39,986 bases of DNA from the IMG/VR virus record IMGVR_UViG_3300048999_000175, positions 1 through 39,986 of that record. One strand, written 5' to 3'. The notes beneath the pieces were generated by a model. That model was given only the letters and a program-made list of their open reading frames with translations. It was not told the origin of the DNA and did no database searches. Every line of letters begins with the position of its first letter. The first letter of the stretch is position 1. Made by a program: the position numbers and the translations under genes. Positions 9,082 through 17,343 of the stretch are shown here, one piece after another. Source of the DNA: a virus.

Positions 9082-10062
9082 GTGGCAACGATCAGCACGG
9101 GCACGCCGACGGTGCCCGCTCCGACGGGGATCTCCACCCGAGCGACCAGCACGCCCGTGACGGGCGCCACGATCGGCGGGGGACCGACGACGGTCACCGA
9201 CGTGCCCTCCAACGTCTCGACCCTGAAGTTCACCAACGCCCTGACGGGCGCCAACCGCGACGCCTTCGTGGCGCTGAACAGCCTGTTCACGTCGTACGGG
9301 CTGGCGAGCCTGGCCCCGAAGATCTTCTCGTACATCCAGAACGGCTACTCCGCCGACACGATCTCGCTTTTGCTCCAGGACACGACCGAGTACAAGACCC
9401 GCTTCGCGGGCAACGACCTGCGGGCGAAGAACGGTCTGGCCGTGCTGAGCCCGGCGGACTATCTGGCCACCGAGGCCAGCTACCGCCAGGTCATGTCCAG
9501 CGCCGGCCTGCCGGCCAGCTTCTACGACTCGCCTTCGGACTACGCGAACTGGATCGGCAGCGACGTGTCGCCGACCGAGATCAAGAGCAGGGTGGACCTG
9601 GCCACCGTCGCCACCACGGCGGCGGACCCGTACCTCAAGCAGCAGCTGGCGGCGTTCTACGGAGTAGACGACGCCCATCTCACGGCGTACTTCCTGGACC
9701 AGTCCAAGGCGCTGCCCCTGCTCCAGAAGCAGGAGGCAGCCGCCCAGTTCGGAGCGGAGGCGGCCCGCAGGGGCCTGCTCTCGGACGCGAACTCGATGAT
9801 GGACTACGTGAACCAGGGATTCTCGCAGTCCCAGGCCAGTCAGGGTTTCCAGCAGGTCGCGGAGGAGCTGCCGAACCTCCAGGCGCTGGCAGCGCGGTTC
9901 GGCACTACGTTCTCGCAGAGCGAGGAGGAGTCCACCGTCTTCGGGACCTCGGCAGATTCCACGGACAAGAAGAAGGGTCTGGCCAGCCAGGAGCGGGCCA
10001 TGTTCTCCGGGTCCTCCGGCGCAGCCGGAGCCGGGCTCTCGGCCGGGTATCGTGCTACGTAA
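9082..10062 (+). CDS. Virion structural protein, unknown function (326 aa)
   Basis: GTG start directly after the upstream TAG. After a Thr/Pro/Gly-rich N-terminus (about 45 residues) comes a helical protein with LQDTTEYKTRFAGNDLR, LSPADYLATEASYRQ and YFLDQSKALPLLQKQEAAA, a pattern I recognise from structural proteins of several actinophages without a defined role. It ends in a Ser/Gly/Ala-rich tail. Last gene of the first rightward block; about 510 bases of mostly non-coding sequence follow. Probably a virion component, perhaps internal. Confidence 0.75.
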   Translation: MATISTGTPTVPAPTGISTRATSTPVTGATIGGGPTTVTDVPSNVSTLKFTNALTGANRDAFVALNSLFTSYGLASLAPKIFSYIQNGYSADTISLLLQDTTEYKTRFAGNDLRAKNGLAVLSPADYLATEASYRQVMSSAGLPASFYDSPSDYANWIGSDVSPTEIKSRVDLATVATTAADPYLKQQLAAFYGVDDAHLTAYFLDQSKALPLLQKQEAAAQFGAEAARRGLLSDANSMMDYVNQGFSQSQASQGFQQVAEELPNLQALAARFGTTFSQSEEESTVFGTSADSTDKKKGLASQERAMFSGSSGAAGAGLSAGYRAT

Positions 10063-10193
10063 CCTGTCCCGTCAGCGCTAAGGGCCAGAGGGCGCTAGTA
10101 ACCGGAGCCGCCGGGGATCGTGAGCGCAGCGCAGCGCGTTGAGTAAGAGCGAGTGGCGATTGTGGAAGTCCACACCGCGCACTGCGTCCAGCC

Positions 10194-10385
10194 TTAGCCC
10201 TCGACTCCGGTCGGGGGCTTCGTGCTGTCCCCGGCCAGGTACCAGGTACGCCAGGCCGCCGCAGCGAAGATGGCGGCCACGACGTAGCTCGCTACGCCTC
10301 CGCCGAACTTGATGCCACCCACGACGGCTCCGACGGCGATGAACGCCAGCACGAACCCAACCCAGATCAGCAGTGCCTTCTTCAT
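10194..10385 (-). CDS. Small two-pass membrane protein, possible moron
   Basis: 63 aa. The ATG at 10385 is chosen over upstream starts because AGGGGGA lies a good distance in front and the protein begins MKKALLIWVGFVLAFIAVGA. There are two hydrophobic segments (about 4-25 and 31-50) and a short polar tail. It is the only leftward gene inside the rightward structural block, isolated by non-coding flanks, with inverted repeats upstream. That fits a moron expressed independently of late genes, for example in the lysogen (superinfection exclusion or envelope change); this role is a guess. Confidence 0.65.
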   Translation of the reverse strand: MKKALLIWVGFVLAFIAVGAVVGGIKFGGGVASYVVAAIFAAAAWRTWYLAGDSTKPPTGVEG

Positions 10386-10413
10386 GATGTCCCCCTTCGT
10401 TGTGGCGGCAGCG

Positions 10414-10484
10414 TAGCGCTGCGCCATGGACTCTGGCAGGTGATAGCGCTTTAGTGCTAGCGCTTGGGGCATACTGGGTATGCC
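10414..10484. promoter_or_regulatory. Repeat-rich probable control region (three TAGCGCT copies plus palindrome)
   Basis: TAGCGCT occurs at 10414-10420, 10444-10450 and 10458-10464, and a 7+3+7 inverted repeat GGCATAC-TGG-GTATGCC lies at 10468-10484. The cluster sits between the leftward membrane-protein gene and the rightward scaffold/coat genes. It could be a shared operator or promoter region; no convincing -35/-10 pair was identified. Confidence 0.4.
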
Positions 10485-10573
10485 AGGAACGACCGGCCCC
10501 TGGCCATAAAGGCCGGTAGTGGAGCGCGAAGTCCGCACCCCAGCGGACGAGCAGGCCACGCAGAGGTACGGGA

Positions 10574-11086
10574 GTGGCAGTGAGCCAGACATACGGCTTC
10601 GGCGTAGACGACGAAGAGCAGGGCGAGCCCCAAGCCCAGGGCGAGCCGGACCCCAAGGGGTTCCGGAAGTGGATGGGCGAGGTCTCGGGAACCCTCAAGG
10701 AACTCCAGGAGGAGAACGCTCGCCTCAGGGAGTCTCAGCGTCAGACGCAGGTCGCGGAAGCGCTCACGGCACAGGGCTACGCCCCCACGGCAGCGCAGCT
10801 GTTCACGGGCACGCCCGACAAGCTGAACGACTGGCTGGGCACCTACGGTGCCGCGCTGGCCAAGACCGACGGCAGCGCCGTCGATCAGGGCCAGGCCCCG
10901 CAGGGTACGCCGCAGACGGTCGTCAGCCCCGAGAGCCAGGCAGCCATGCAGAAGATGGCCGCCGCCGGGCAGGACGGAGCCGCCGCACTGGCGGGCGACG
11001 AACAGCTGGCGGCGCGTCTCCTCGCGGCCAAGGACGACACCGAGCTCAACGCCATCCTCAAGGGCGAAGGCTCCAAGTACGTCTGA
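10574..11086 (+). CDS. Probable capsid scaffolding protein
   Basis: 170 aa directly before the major coat gene. The N-terminus is acidic and Gln/Glu-rich, followed by a predicted coiled coil near residues 38-58 (SGTLKELQEENARLRESQRQ), a short globular region, a Gly/Gln linker and a helical C-terminus ending in LNAILKGEGSKYV. Small size, coiled coil, charge and position are typical of scaffolds. Start is GTG at 10574 or the in-frame GTG at 10580; spacing from the purine-rich AGGTACGGGA does not decide clearly. Confidence 0.75.
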   Translation: MAVSQTYGFGVDDEEQGEPQAQGEPDPKGFRKWMGEVSGTLKELQEENARLRESQRQTQVAEALTAQGYAPTAAQLFTGTPDKLNDWLGTYGAALAKTDGSAVDQGQAPQGTPQTVVSPESQAAMQKMAAAGQDGAAALAGDEQLAARLLAAKDDTELNAILKGEGSKYV

Positions 11087-11140
11087 CCTGTGCTCTCTCG
11101 CCCCCGCTTCTGCGACACCCCGAGAGGGTGAGAGACCCCG

Positions 11141-12109
11141 ATGGCCAACGTCTTCACAGACACCACTGCCATGTCGAACACGGTTCAGGCCATGTTCGAC
11201 AAGAAGTTCGAGTTCGCTCTTCGTTCCCAGCCCATGTTCCGGGCGCTTGCGGACAAGCACCCGAGCGACCTGACCTCCGCCGGCCAGAGCATGACCCTGT
11301 TCCGCTACGCGGACCTGGCCGTTGCCACGGCTCCGCTGACGGAGGCCGTGGACCCGGACGCGGTTGCCATCGGCAACCCGACCACGACCACGCTGACCCT
11401 GGCTGAGTACGGCAACCCGGTGCTCCGCACCCGGAAGCTGATGCTGACCAGCATCACCGACGTGGACCCCGGCATCGCGAACATCATCGCGTTCAACGCC
11501 GCGGACTCCGTGGACGTGATCGTGCAGACCGTCCTTCGAGGCGGCTCCAACCTGGTCCAGCTCCAGGGCGGTACGACCGCCTACGTCACCAACGCCACCG
11601 TCTCCACGGCTGCGGCGACCATGGTCGGCACGGACATCATGAAGTCCCCGCTGATCCGCCTGTCGGTCGCCAAGCTGCGCACCAACAAGGCCGTCCCCAA
11701 GCGGGACGGGCTCTTCGGCGGGTTCATCCACCCCGAGGTCTCTCACGACCTCCGGGCGGAGACCGGCGCCGCCGCATGGCGCGACCCGCACGTGTACTCG
11801 GCCGCCGGGAACATCTGGGCGGGCGAGATCGGCGCCTACGAGGGCGCCTTCTGGATCGAGTCCCCGCGGTGCTACCAGGCCGTGGACGCCGGTGCGTCCA
11901 CCACGGTCCGCCGGTTCCGTACCTACATCGCCGGCCAGCAGGCGCTGGCCGAGGCGGTGGCCGACGAGTTCCACATCGTCGCCGGACCGATCACGGACAA
12001 GCTGGGACGTTTCCGGCCCCTCGGCTGGTACGGAATGGCCGGGTGGGCGCTCTATCGCCAGGAAGCCCTGGTTCGGGTCGAGACCTCCAGCTCCATCGAC
12101 GCCAGCTGA
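11141..12109 (+). CDS. Major capsid protein, N4-gp56 / HK97-fold type
   Basis: 322 aa starting MANVFTDTTAMSNTVQAMFD. The layout matches the N4-gp56 family: N-terminal helix, FRYADLAVATAPLTEAVDPD region, an alternating hydrophobic core (IIAFNAADSVDVIVQTVLRG), a P-domain-like DGLFGGFIHPEVSHDL and a C-terminal beta segment LGRFRPLGWYGMAGWALYR. HK97-fold subunits build the icosahedral head. A purine-rich GAGAGGGTGAGAGA lies upstream of the ATG. It follows the scaffold, as expected. High confidence. Confidence 0.92.
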   Translation: MANVFTDTTAMSNTVQAMFDKKFEFALRSQPMFRALADKHPSDLTSAGQSMTLFRYADLAVATAPLTEAVDPDAVAIGNPTTTTLTLAEYGNPVLRTRKLMLTSITDVDPGIANIIAFNAADSVDVIVQTVLRGGSNLVQLQGGTTAYVTNATVSTAAATMVGTDIMKSPLIRLSVAKLRTNKAVPKRDGLFGGFIHPEVSHDLRAETGAAAWRDPHVYSAAGNIWAGEIGAYEGAFWIESPRCYQAVDAGASTTVRRFRTYIAGQQALAEAVADEFHIVAGPITDKLGRFRPLGWYGMAGWALYRQEALVRVETSSSIDAS

Positions 12110-12123
12110 TCGGGGGCTGAACC

Positions 12124-12450
12124 ATGAGCGGTCTCGATGACACCTCGTACACCACCGTGGCAGTCACGGCGACGCCGTACACCGCGCTGTCCAGCGACTA
12201 CATGATCCTGGTCAACATCAACGGCGCCTCCGTGGTCAACCTGCCCACGGCGACCGCGGCCAACCAGGGCCGCGTCTATGTGGTCAAGCAGGTCGTGTCG
12301 GCTGGCGCCGCCGTGACCGTGAAGACCGTCACCAGCACCATCGACGGGACCGCCGGTGCAACCGGCGTCCTAGTGAAGGCGGCCAACGCCAACGGCTGCC
12401 TTCACCTCCTGTCGGATGGCACCAACTGGCAGATCATCTGCGTGCAGTGA
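12124..12450 (+). CDS. Small beta-rich structural protein, capsid decoration or tail accessory
   Basis: 108 aa with alternating beta pattern: VNLPTATAANQGRVYVVKQV, STIDGTAGA and a C-terminus LLSDGTNWQIICVQ. The last 70 residues resemble the C-terminal module of the tailspike two genes downstream, which ends ARLVSDGANWFTV. A free-standing copy next to the coat gene could be a capsid decoration protein; position supports this, sequence alone does not prove it. It couples to the next gene through TGATG. Confidence 0.75.
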   Translation: MSGLDDTSYTTVAVTATPYTALSSDYMILVNINGASVVNLPTATAANQGRVYVVKQVVSAGAAVTVKTVTSTIDGTAGATGVLVKAANANGCLHLLSDGTNWQIICVQ

Positions 12451-12773
12451 TGGCTACTTGGACGCTCCGGCCCCCGGTGGTAACCGAGGGGCCGGCGTCC
12501 TGGGACAACCGCCTGTTCCTGCGAGTGAAGCTCGATCGCGGGGTCTCCATCCTGGAGGGACCGCCCGGTGCTTTCAGGCTCGCGCGGTTCCCCACCCAGG
12601 ACGAGATCGAGGCATCGCAGCCGCACTTCTTCATGGGCGGCCACGAGTACCAGGTGGACGACGCCCTGAAGGCGTCGCTCATCGCCAGTGGCGTCGTGTC
12701 CGACGCCAACTTCATCGACTCCGGCATGGGCTTCGGCACCGGGCTCTTCGGGGCGGGGGCGTACGGCGGATGA
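12450..12773 (+). CDS. Small structural protein, unknown function (107 aa)
   Basis: ATG at 12450 overlaps the previous TGA; an in-frame GTG at 12447 is less likely. The sequence has beta-strand character (RLFLRVKLDRGVSILEG), then FPTQDEIEASQPHFFMGGHEYQVDDALKASL and a Gly-rich end FGTGLFGAGAYGG. I recall similar small proteins in tail or connector modules of actinophages, without a defined function. It overlaps the tailspike start (ATGA). Confidence 0.7.
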   Translation: MATWTLRPPVVTEGPASWDNRLFLRVKLDRGVSILEGPPGAFRLARFPTQDEIEASQPHFFMGGHEYQVDDALKASLIASGVVSDANFIDSGMGFGTGLFGAGAYGG

Positions 12774-14590
12774 CCTTCACTCCGATCTCGCAGGGTGTGC
12801 AGCACTGGGACGTGCCGCTGAACGCGGCACTCCAGGATCTCCAGGACCAGGAGACCAACCACGCCTTCGGCGTGGACTCCCACGGGGACCGCGCGTACGC
12901 GGCCACGCACGTGGCTGGGACCACCGTGTCCGGGACGGCCGCCAACGGCCGGATCCTGGGCGCCACGGGCGCCACCACGACCTCCTGGGCCGACACCTTC
13001 GGCACCGGCCCCTGGGTGTTCAACGTCCGGGCGTACGGCGCCCTGGGTGACGGCAAGTGCGTGACCGACGGGGCGATAACGGCCGCCTCGGCCGTGCTCA
13101 CCTCCGCCACGGCCGCCTTCACGGCGGGCGATGTCGGCAAGGTCATCCAGATCAAGGGCGCCGCCGCTACGGGCGTCACCTCCCTGGTGACGACCATTCA
13201 GGCGTTCACCAACGCCACCACGGTGACGCTGGCAACGCCTGCCAGCACGACCGTCGCGAGCGGCGGCCAGGTGTTGTGGGGCACGGACGACACGGCATCG
13301 ATCCAGGCCGCGATCAACGCGGCCACGACCTGGGCCCGCGCCAACTCCGGCGCGGCCACCGTGTTCTTCCCCGGATGCCCCGGCTTCTACTGCGTGGGCG
13401 GAGCCCTGGTGACCGGGGGCGCCACCAAGGGCAACGGGCAGCTGACGCTGCCGGTCATCCCGGTGGCCGAGAAGAAGGTCCACCTGACCGTCCTCGGCAC
13501 CTCCGGCGGCTCCGTGCAGCACTGGCTCCAGCAGGTGCCGATGCTCACCGGAGCGGTGGTCAGCTTCGGGGTGTTCACCTCGATCGCCGGCCAGTCGGCC
13601 AGCATCACCGCCAACGGCAACCCGTGCCTGCTGTCCGGGCCGCTCCAGCCGGGCGGCTACGGCTCCAGCGCCCTGCTGTACAGCAACATGCAGGTCACCT
13701 TGCGGGACCTGAATCTGCTGACCACGCACAGCGCCTACGGCCTGACCTACTCCGCTGCCGACTTCTCCGGGCTGGCCTGTGCCAGCCTGGAGCGCGTGTC
13801 CTACGGCACCGCCGCGACCGTGGTCAACAGTGACTACGCCACGCCGGCGCAGTTCTCCACGGGCCTGTCCATGGGCATCCTGATGCCCGCCAACGGCGGG
13901 AACGACAACTGCTACGTGGACAACCTGGTGTGCCACGGCGGGTACACCTGGGGCCTGGTGGCCACCGAGCACACCGTGATCAACCGGGCGGTGCTGTTGT
14001 ACTGCTGGTCCGCCCTGGGCGTGACCGGCTCGTACAACACGAGCGTGGGCGCATCCCACGCGTTCTACGCCAACCAACTCTCGATGGAGAGCTGCTCGAA
14101 CATCATCTACGTGTTCGGCCAAGGGGCCGCGGGCCTGGGCCCGTTCCTGGATTTCAACCAGATCGACACGGAGATCGGCGCCCCGACGATCCAGGACAAC
14201 GGTGGCGGTGCGGGTATCACCGCGCTGCTGGGCACGATCCGCCTGGTGGGCCTATACACGTCCGCGAACATCTCGGTGGGCGGATTCCCCACCGGGCTGA
14301 AAATTATCGACGGACAGGGCCAGCTGGCCCGCACGGTGAGCGCAACCGCTTCGGTCCGGGTGACCGACGAAACGGTCCTCGGCAACACCACGGCGGGCGG
14401 GTTCACGCTCACGCTCATCTCCGCCCTGCGGACCCCGAACAAGATCGCCGTCCGCAACATCGGCAGTGCCAACACCCTGACCCTGGCCTGCGTCGGCGGC
14501 CAGACCATCAACGGCTCCGCCACCTTGGCCCTGACGACCGGGCAGATCGCCCGGCTCGTCTCCGACGGCGCCAACTGGTTCACGGTCTAG
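12770..14590 (+). CDS. Tailspike / receptor-binding protein with pectate-lyase-like beta-helix
   Basis: 606 aa. ATG at 12770 overlaps the upstream TGA, which fixes the start. Residues 1-85 look like a virion-binding N-terminus. FNVRAYGALGDGKC then DDTASIQAAINAA is the classic opening of phage pectate-lyase-3 type beta-helices; here about 65 residues are inserted between the two halves. A long repetitive beta region follows to about residue 530, and a C-terminal cap (VLGNTTAGGFTLTLISAL to LVSDGANWFTV) resembles the 108-aa protein after the coat gene. Likely adsorbs to, and may cleave, a cell-surface polysaccharide. Catalytic residues cannot be assigned. Confidence 0.85.
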   Translation: MTFTPISQGVQHWDVPLNAALQDLQDQETNHAFGVDSHGDRAYAATHVAGTTVSGTAANGRILGATGATTTSWADTFGTGPWVFNVRAYGALGDGKCVTDGAITAASAVLTSATAAFTAGDVGKVIQIKGAAATGVTSLVTTIQAFTNATTVTLATPASTTVASGGQVLWGTDDTASIQAAINAATTWARANSGAATVFFPGCPGFYCVGGALVTGGATKGNGQLTLPVIPVAEKKVHLTVLGTSGGSVQHWLQQVPMLTGAVVSFGVFTSIAGQSASITANGNPCLLSGPLQPGGYGSSALLYSNMQVTLRDLNLLTTHSAYGLTYSAADFSGLACASLERVSYGTAATVVNSDYATPAQFSTGLSMGILMPANGGNDNCYVDNLVCHGGYTWGLVATEHTVINRAVLLYCWSALGVTGSYNTSVGASHAFYANQLSMESCSNIIYVFGQGAAGLGPFLDFNQIDTEIGAPTIQDNGGGAGITALLGTIRLVGLYTSANISVGGFPTGLKIIDGQGQLARTVSATASVRVTDETVLGNTTAGGFTLTLISALRTPNKIAVRNIGSANTLTLACVGGQTINGSATLALTTGQIARLVSDGANWFTV

Positions 14591-14598
14591 GAGGACCC

Positions 14599-14835
14599 AT
14601 GGGCATGCAGCAGGACGCAGACGAGCAGGACTACCCGACCGCAGACCAGAGTGAGGCCAACAAGTACGCCCCGGCCCCGGTCGGCCCTGCGGGCGACGCG
14701 TGCCTGATCAACCAGGACGAAGCCGAGATCATCGAGGCGAGCTACGAGTACACGCAGATCGTGCACGTGGACCAGCCCGGCTTCGCCGAAAGCCGGGACT
14801 CCATCCAGGGCGCCTGGCGAGAGCAGGCCCTGTGA
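14599..14835 (+). CDS. Acidic 78-aa hypothetical protein
   Basis: Strong ribosome site TAGGAGGACCC precedes the ATG at 14599. The protein is acidic (ADEQDYPTADQSEANKY, NQDEAEIIEASYEY) without a recognised domain. It lies between tailspike and connector genes and overlaps the next start (TGATG). Possibly a small head-tail or chaperone protein; unknown. Confidence 0.7.
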   Translation: MGMQQDADEQDYPTADQSEANKYAPAPVGPAGDACLINQDEAEIIEASYEYTQIVHVDQPGFAESRDSIQGAWREQAL

Positions 14836-15113
14836 TGGCCTGCCGGACAGGGTGCAAGACCAAGGCCCATAGCTCGTACCACGAGTGCTTGCGGGACGCG
14901 GGCACTCGGACCTACCTGGCCAGCCCCTCCAGGGGCCTGGACGGCACCACGCAGAAGGCGTGGGACGGGGAGCTGGCCGCCTACCGGGCGGCCCGCAAGC
15001 AGGGCGTACAGCCCGAAGGCACCACCAAGGCCAAGGTGGAGGCCGCCATGCGGGCCTCCGACAAGGCCGGGGCGGCCTTCGGTCGCGACTTCTCCAGAGC
15101 GGATCCGATGTGA
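14835..15113 (+). CDS. Small protein with N-terminal Cys/His cluster (92 aa)
   Basis: Start ATG at 14835 overlaps the previous TGA. The N-terminus MACRTGCKTKAHSSYHECLR carries C3, C7, H12, H16 and C18, a spacing that could bind a metal. The rest is helical and Ala/Lys-rich. Similar CRTGC-starting small proteins occur in actinophage structural regions as far as I recall. Its stop overlaps the GTG of the next gene (GTGA). Confidence 0.75.
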   Translation: MACRTGCKTKAHSSYHECLRDAGTRTYLASPSRGLDGTTQKAWDGELAAYRAARKQGVQPEGTTKAKVEAAMRASDKAGAAFGRDFSRADPM

Positions 15114-16015
15114 CGACCTTCGACGGCCTGCTGGCCCGCATCCGGCAGCAGGCCATGGGCTACGCCAAGGACCAGTCGGCGGTCGCCGAGCTGGCCGTTG
15201 CCATGGCCCCGGGGGACACGACCTTCACCGCCGACAGCTCCACGGTGTCCAACATCAGCCGCGGTCTGGCGGAGATCGATGAAGAGCTGATCCTGGTCAA
15301 GTCCTACGACCGCGCCTCCGGCGTGGTCCAGGTCATGGGCGCCACCAACGGCCGTGGCGCAGAGGGCACCGTGGCCGCCAGCCACGCCCAGCACGCCCTG
15401 ATCACGGCGGACCCCAGGTTTCCCCGGGTCCGCATGCGCGAGGCCGTCAACGACGTTCTTCAGGCCCTGTATCCCCAGCTGGTGGTCTTCTCCACGACCA
15501 CGATCAGCAACATCTCCGTGGTCTATGAGTACGGCATGCCCGCCGACGCCCTGGACGTGTGGGCGGTCGCCGACCAGACCATCGGCCCCAGCCAGGTGTG
15601 GATGCAGGCGATGAACTACCGGTTCAACCCCACCGCCAACCCCACCGCGTTCCCCACGGGCAGGAGCATCCAGCTGTTCGACCCGGTCACGCCGGGTCGG
15701 GCCATGTTCGTGAAGTACACCAAGGCGCCTACGCCGCTGGTCAACGGCAGCGACGACTTCGCTGCCACCACGGGCCTGCCGGAGCGGTGCGTGGACCTGG
15801 TGGTCTGGGGCGCCTGCGCCCGCCTGCTGCCGGCGTATGAGGCGGCACGCCTCCAGCAGACCTCCGTGGAGTCCACGGAGCGGGCACCCCTGGTGCCCCC
15901 GTCCAGCGCCACCAAGACCGCGCAGTACTACCTGGCGATGTACCAGCAGCGCCTGGACGAAGAGCGGAACCGCATGTTCCAGGAACATCCTCAGACGACC
16001 TCGTACGGAGCCTGA
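15110..16015 (+). CDS. Probable head-tail connector / adaptor protein
   Basis: 301 aa; GTG at 15110 overlaps the upstream stop. The sequence begins MTTFDGLLARIRQQAMGYAK, contains a beta domain around GDTTFTADSSTVSNISRGLAEIDEELILVKSY, a helix RMREAVNDVLQALYPQLVV, then further beta segments and a helical C-terminus (YYLAMYQQRLDEERNRMFQ). Composition and position between tailspike and fibre/nozzle genes fit an adaptor or tail-tubular protein (T7 gp11 role). The functional label is inference. Confidence 0.65.
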   Translation: MTTFDGLLARIRQQAMGYAKDQSAVAELAVAMAPGDTTFTADSSTVSNISRGLAEIDEELILVKSYDRASGVVQVMGATNGRGAEGTVAASHAQHALITADPRFPRVRMREAVNDVLQALYPQLVVFSTTTISNISVVYEYGMPADALDVWAVADQTIGPSQVWMQAMNYRFNPTANPTAFPTGRSIQLFDPVTPGRAMFVKYTKAPTPLVNGSDDFAATTGLPERCVDLVVWGACARLLPAYEAARLQQTSVESTERAPLVPPSSATKTAQYYLAMYQQRLDEERNRMFQEHPQTTSYGA

Positions 16016-16016
16016 C

Positions 16017-17342
16017 ATGCCCGTATCCAGGTACTACTCCAGCAACTCGGTTCCGACCACGCTGGCCGGGAACATCTCGGCGGGCGTGACCACGGTCTCC
16101 GTAGCCAGCCCGACCGGATACCCGGGCTCTTTCCCGTTCACCGCAGCCATCGGCTACGGCACGGCCACGGAGGAACTGGTGGACGTGACCGCCGCCTCCG
16201 GCGGCACGTGGACGGTGACCCGTGGCGTGGACGGCACGTCCGCGCAGAGCCACAGCATCGGCGAAGCCGTCCAGCACGTCACCAGTGCCCGCGACAGCGC
16301 GGATTTCCAGAACCACCAGGCCGCTGGCGCGGCCGTACACGGCCTCACTGGCACCGTCGTGGGCACCTCCGATGCCCAGACCCTGGCCAACAAGACCCTG
16401 ACGAGCCCGACCGTCAACGCGGGGGCGTTGAGTGGCACGTTCACGGGCGCCCCGACCCTGTCGGGCGCGGTGGTGTTCTCGGGGGCTCCCGTCTTCAACG
16501 GGACGCCCCTCCTCAACACCGGCGCCGCCCTGGCGGGCACGTTCACCGGCAGCCCGACCCTGTCGGGCAACCCCACGTTCTCCGGGGTGCCGGTCTTCAC
16601 CGGCGGGCCCAGCTTCACCACCAACAGCGCGCTGTTCCAGCGCACCGCGACGACCAGCGTGGCGTTGCGCACCAACGCCACGGGTGATGCCAACGACCGG
16701 TTCCAGCTCGCCGCCGACGGCAAGCACCTATGGGGTCCCGGCAACGCCGCGATGGACACCACGCTGTACCGCAGCGCGGTGGACACCCTGACCACGGATG
16801 ACAACCTGACCGTCGCGCAGGCGCTGACGGTGTCGGGCAACGCCTCGGTGGGCGGCAGTCTGTCAGCGGCCAACATGAACCTCGGGGCCTGGGCGTCCTG
16901 GACGCCCACGTGGAGCACGACCTCGGGCGCGCACACGCCCTCGTACGGCAACGCCACCGTGGGGGCTTTCTACGCCAAGATCGGCCGGATGCTGGTCTTC
17001 AGCATCAACATCACGTTCGGGTCGACCACGAACTTCGGGGCCTCGGTCACGACCTCGGACAACTGGATCTTCTCCCTGCCTCCGGGTCTGACCGCTTCGG
17101 CGAACTTCGCCGGCAGTCAGAACATCGCCGGGTTCGGGCGCGGTACGCAGTCCGCGGCCAACACCTCACCGTTCAGCGTCCGTGCCGACTCGGGCGGCAC
17201 CAACTTCCTCCTGGACACCGCCGGAGGCGGCCAGGCGGGCTCCGCCCTGACCAACACTGGCAACATGGACTCGCTGACCCCGTGGACCTGGGCCACGGGC
17301 AACCAGATCAGCTTCTCCGGATCCATCGAGACGACCACCTGA
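16017..17342 (+). CDS. Tail fibre protein with Gly/Ser/Thr beta-repeats
   Basis: 441 aa. ATG at 16017 follows the previous TGA. Residues 1-90 are a beta domain (LAGNISAGVTTVSVASPTGY). LANKTLTSPTVNAG opens a repeat zone near residues 120-205 with units like GTFTGAPTLSG, VVFSGAPVFNG and GTFTGSPTLSG, typical of extended phage fibres. A variable beta C-terminus follows (ASWTPTWSTTSGAHTPSYGN onward), likely the receptor-facing tip. A long nucleotide repeat underlies the protein repeats. No enzyme motif. Confidence 0.8.
   Translation: MPVSRYYSSNSVPTTLAGNISAGVTTVSVASPTGYPGSFPFTAAIGYGTATEELVDVTAASGGTWTVTRGVDGTSAQSHSIGEAVQHVTSARDSADFQNHQAAGAAVHGLTGTVVGTSDAQTLANKTLTSPTVNAGALSGTFTGAPTLSGAVVFSGAPVFNGTPLLNTGAALAGTFTGSPTLSGNPTFSGVPVFTGGPSFTTNSALFQRTATTSVALRTNATGDANDRFQLAADGKHLWGPGNAAMDTTLYRSAVDTLTTDDNLTVAQALTVSGNASVGGSLSAANMNLGAWASWTPTWSTTSGAHTPSYGNATVGAFYAKIGRMLVFSINITFGSTTNFGASVTTSDNWIFSLPPGLTASANFAGSQNIAGFGRGTQSAANTSPFSVRADSGGTNFLLDTAGGGQAGSALTNTGNMDSLTPWTWATGNQISFSGSIETTT
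16434..16568 (+). repeat. 33-bp near-identical direct repeat within the tail fibre gene
   Basis: Copies at 16434-16466 and 16536-16568 both encode GTFTG(A/S)PTLSG and differ at only a few bases. The intervening unit repeats the same protein rhythm less exactly. Such repeats allow length change of the fibre by recombination. Confidence 0.75.
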
Positions 17343-17343
17343 C

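Noticed and set aside
7032-10142. 1036-codon plus-strand ORF
   Set aside because: It is a shadow of the NlpC, lysozyme and 326-aa genes in another frame, full of Arg/Gly/Pro with no protein-like pattern and no ribosome site.
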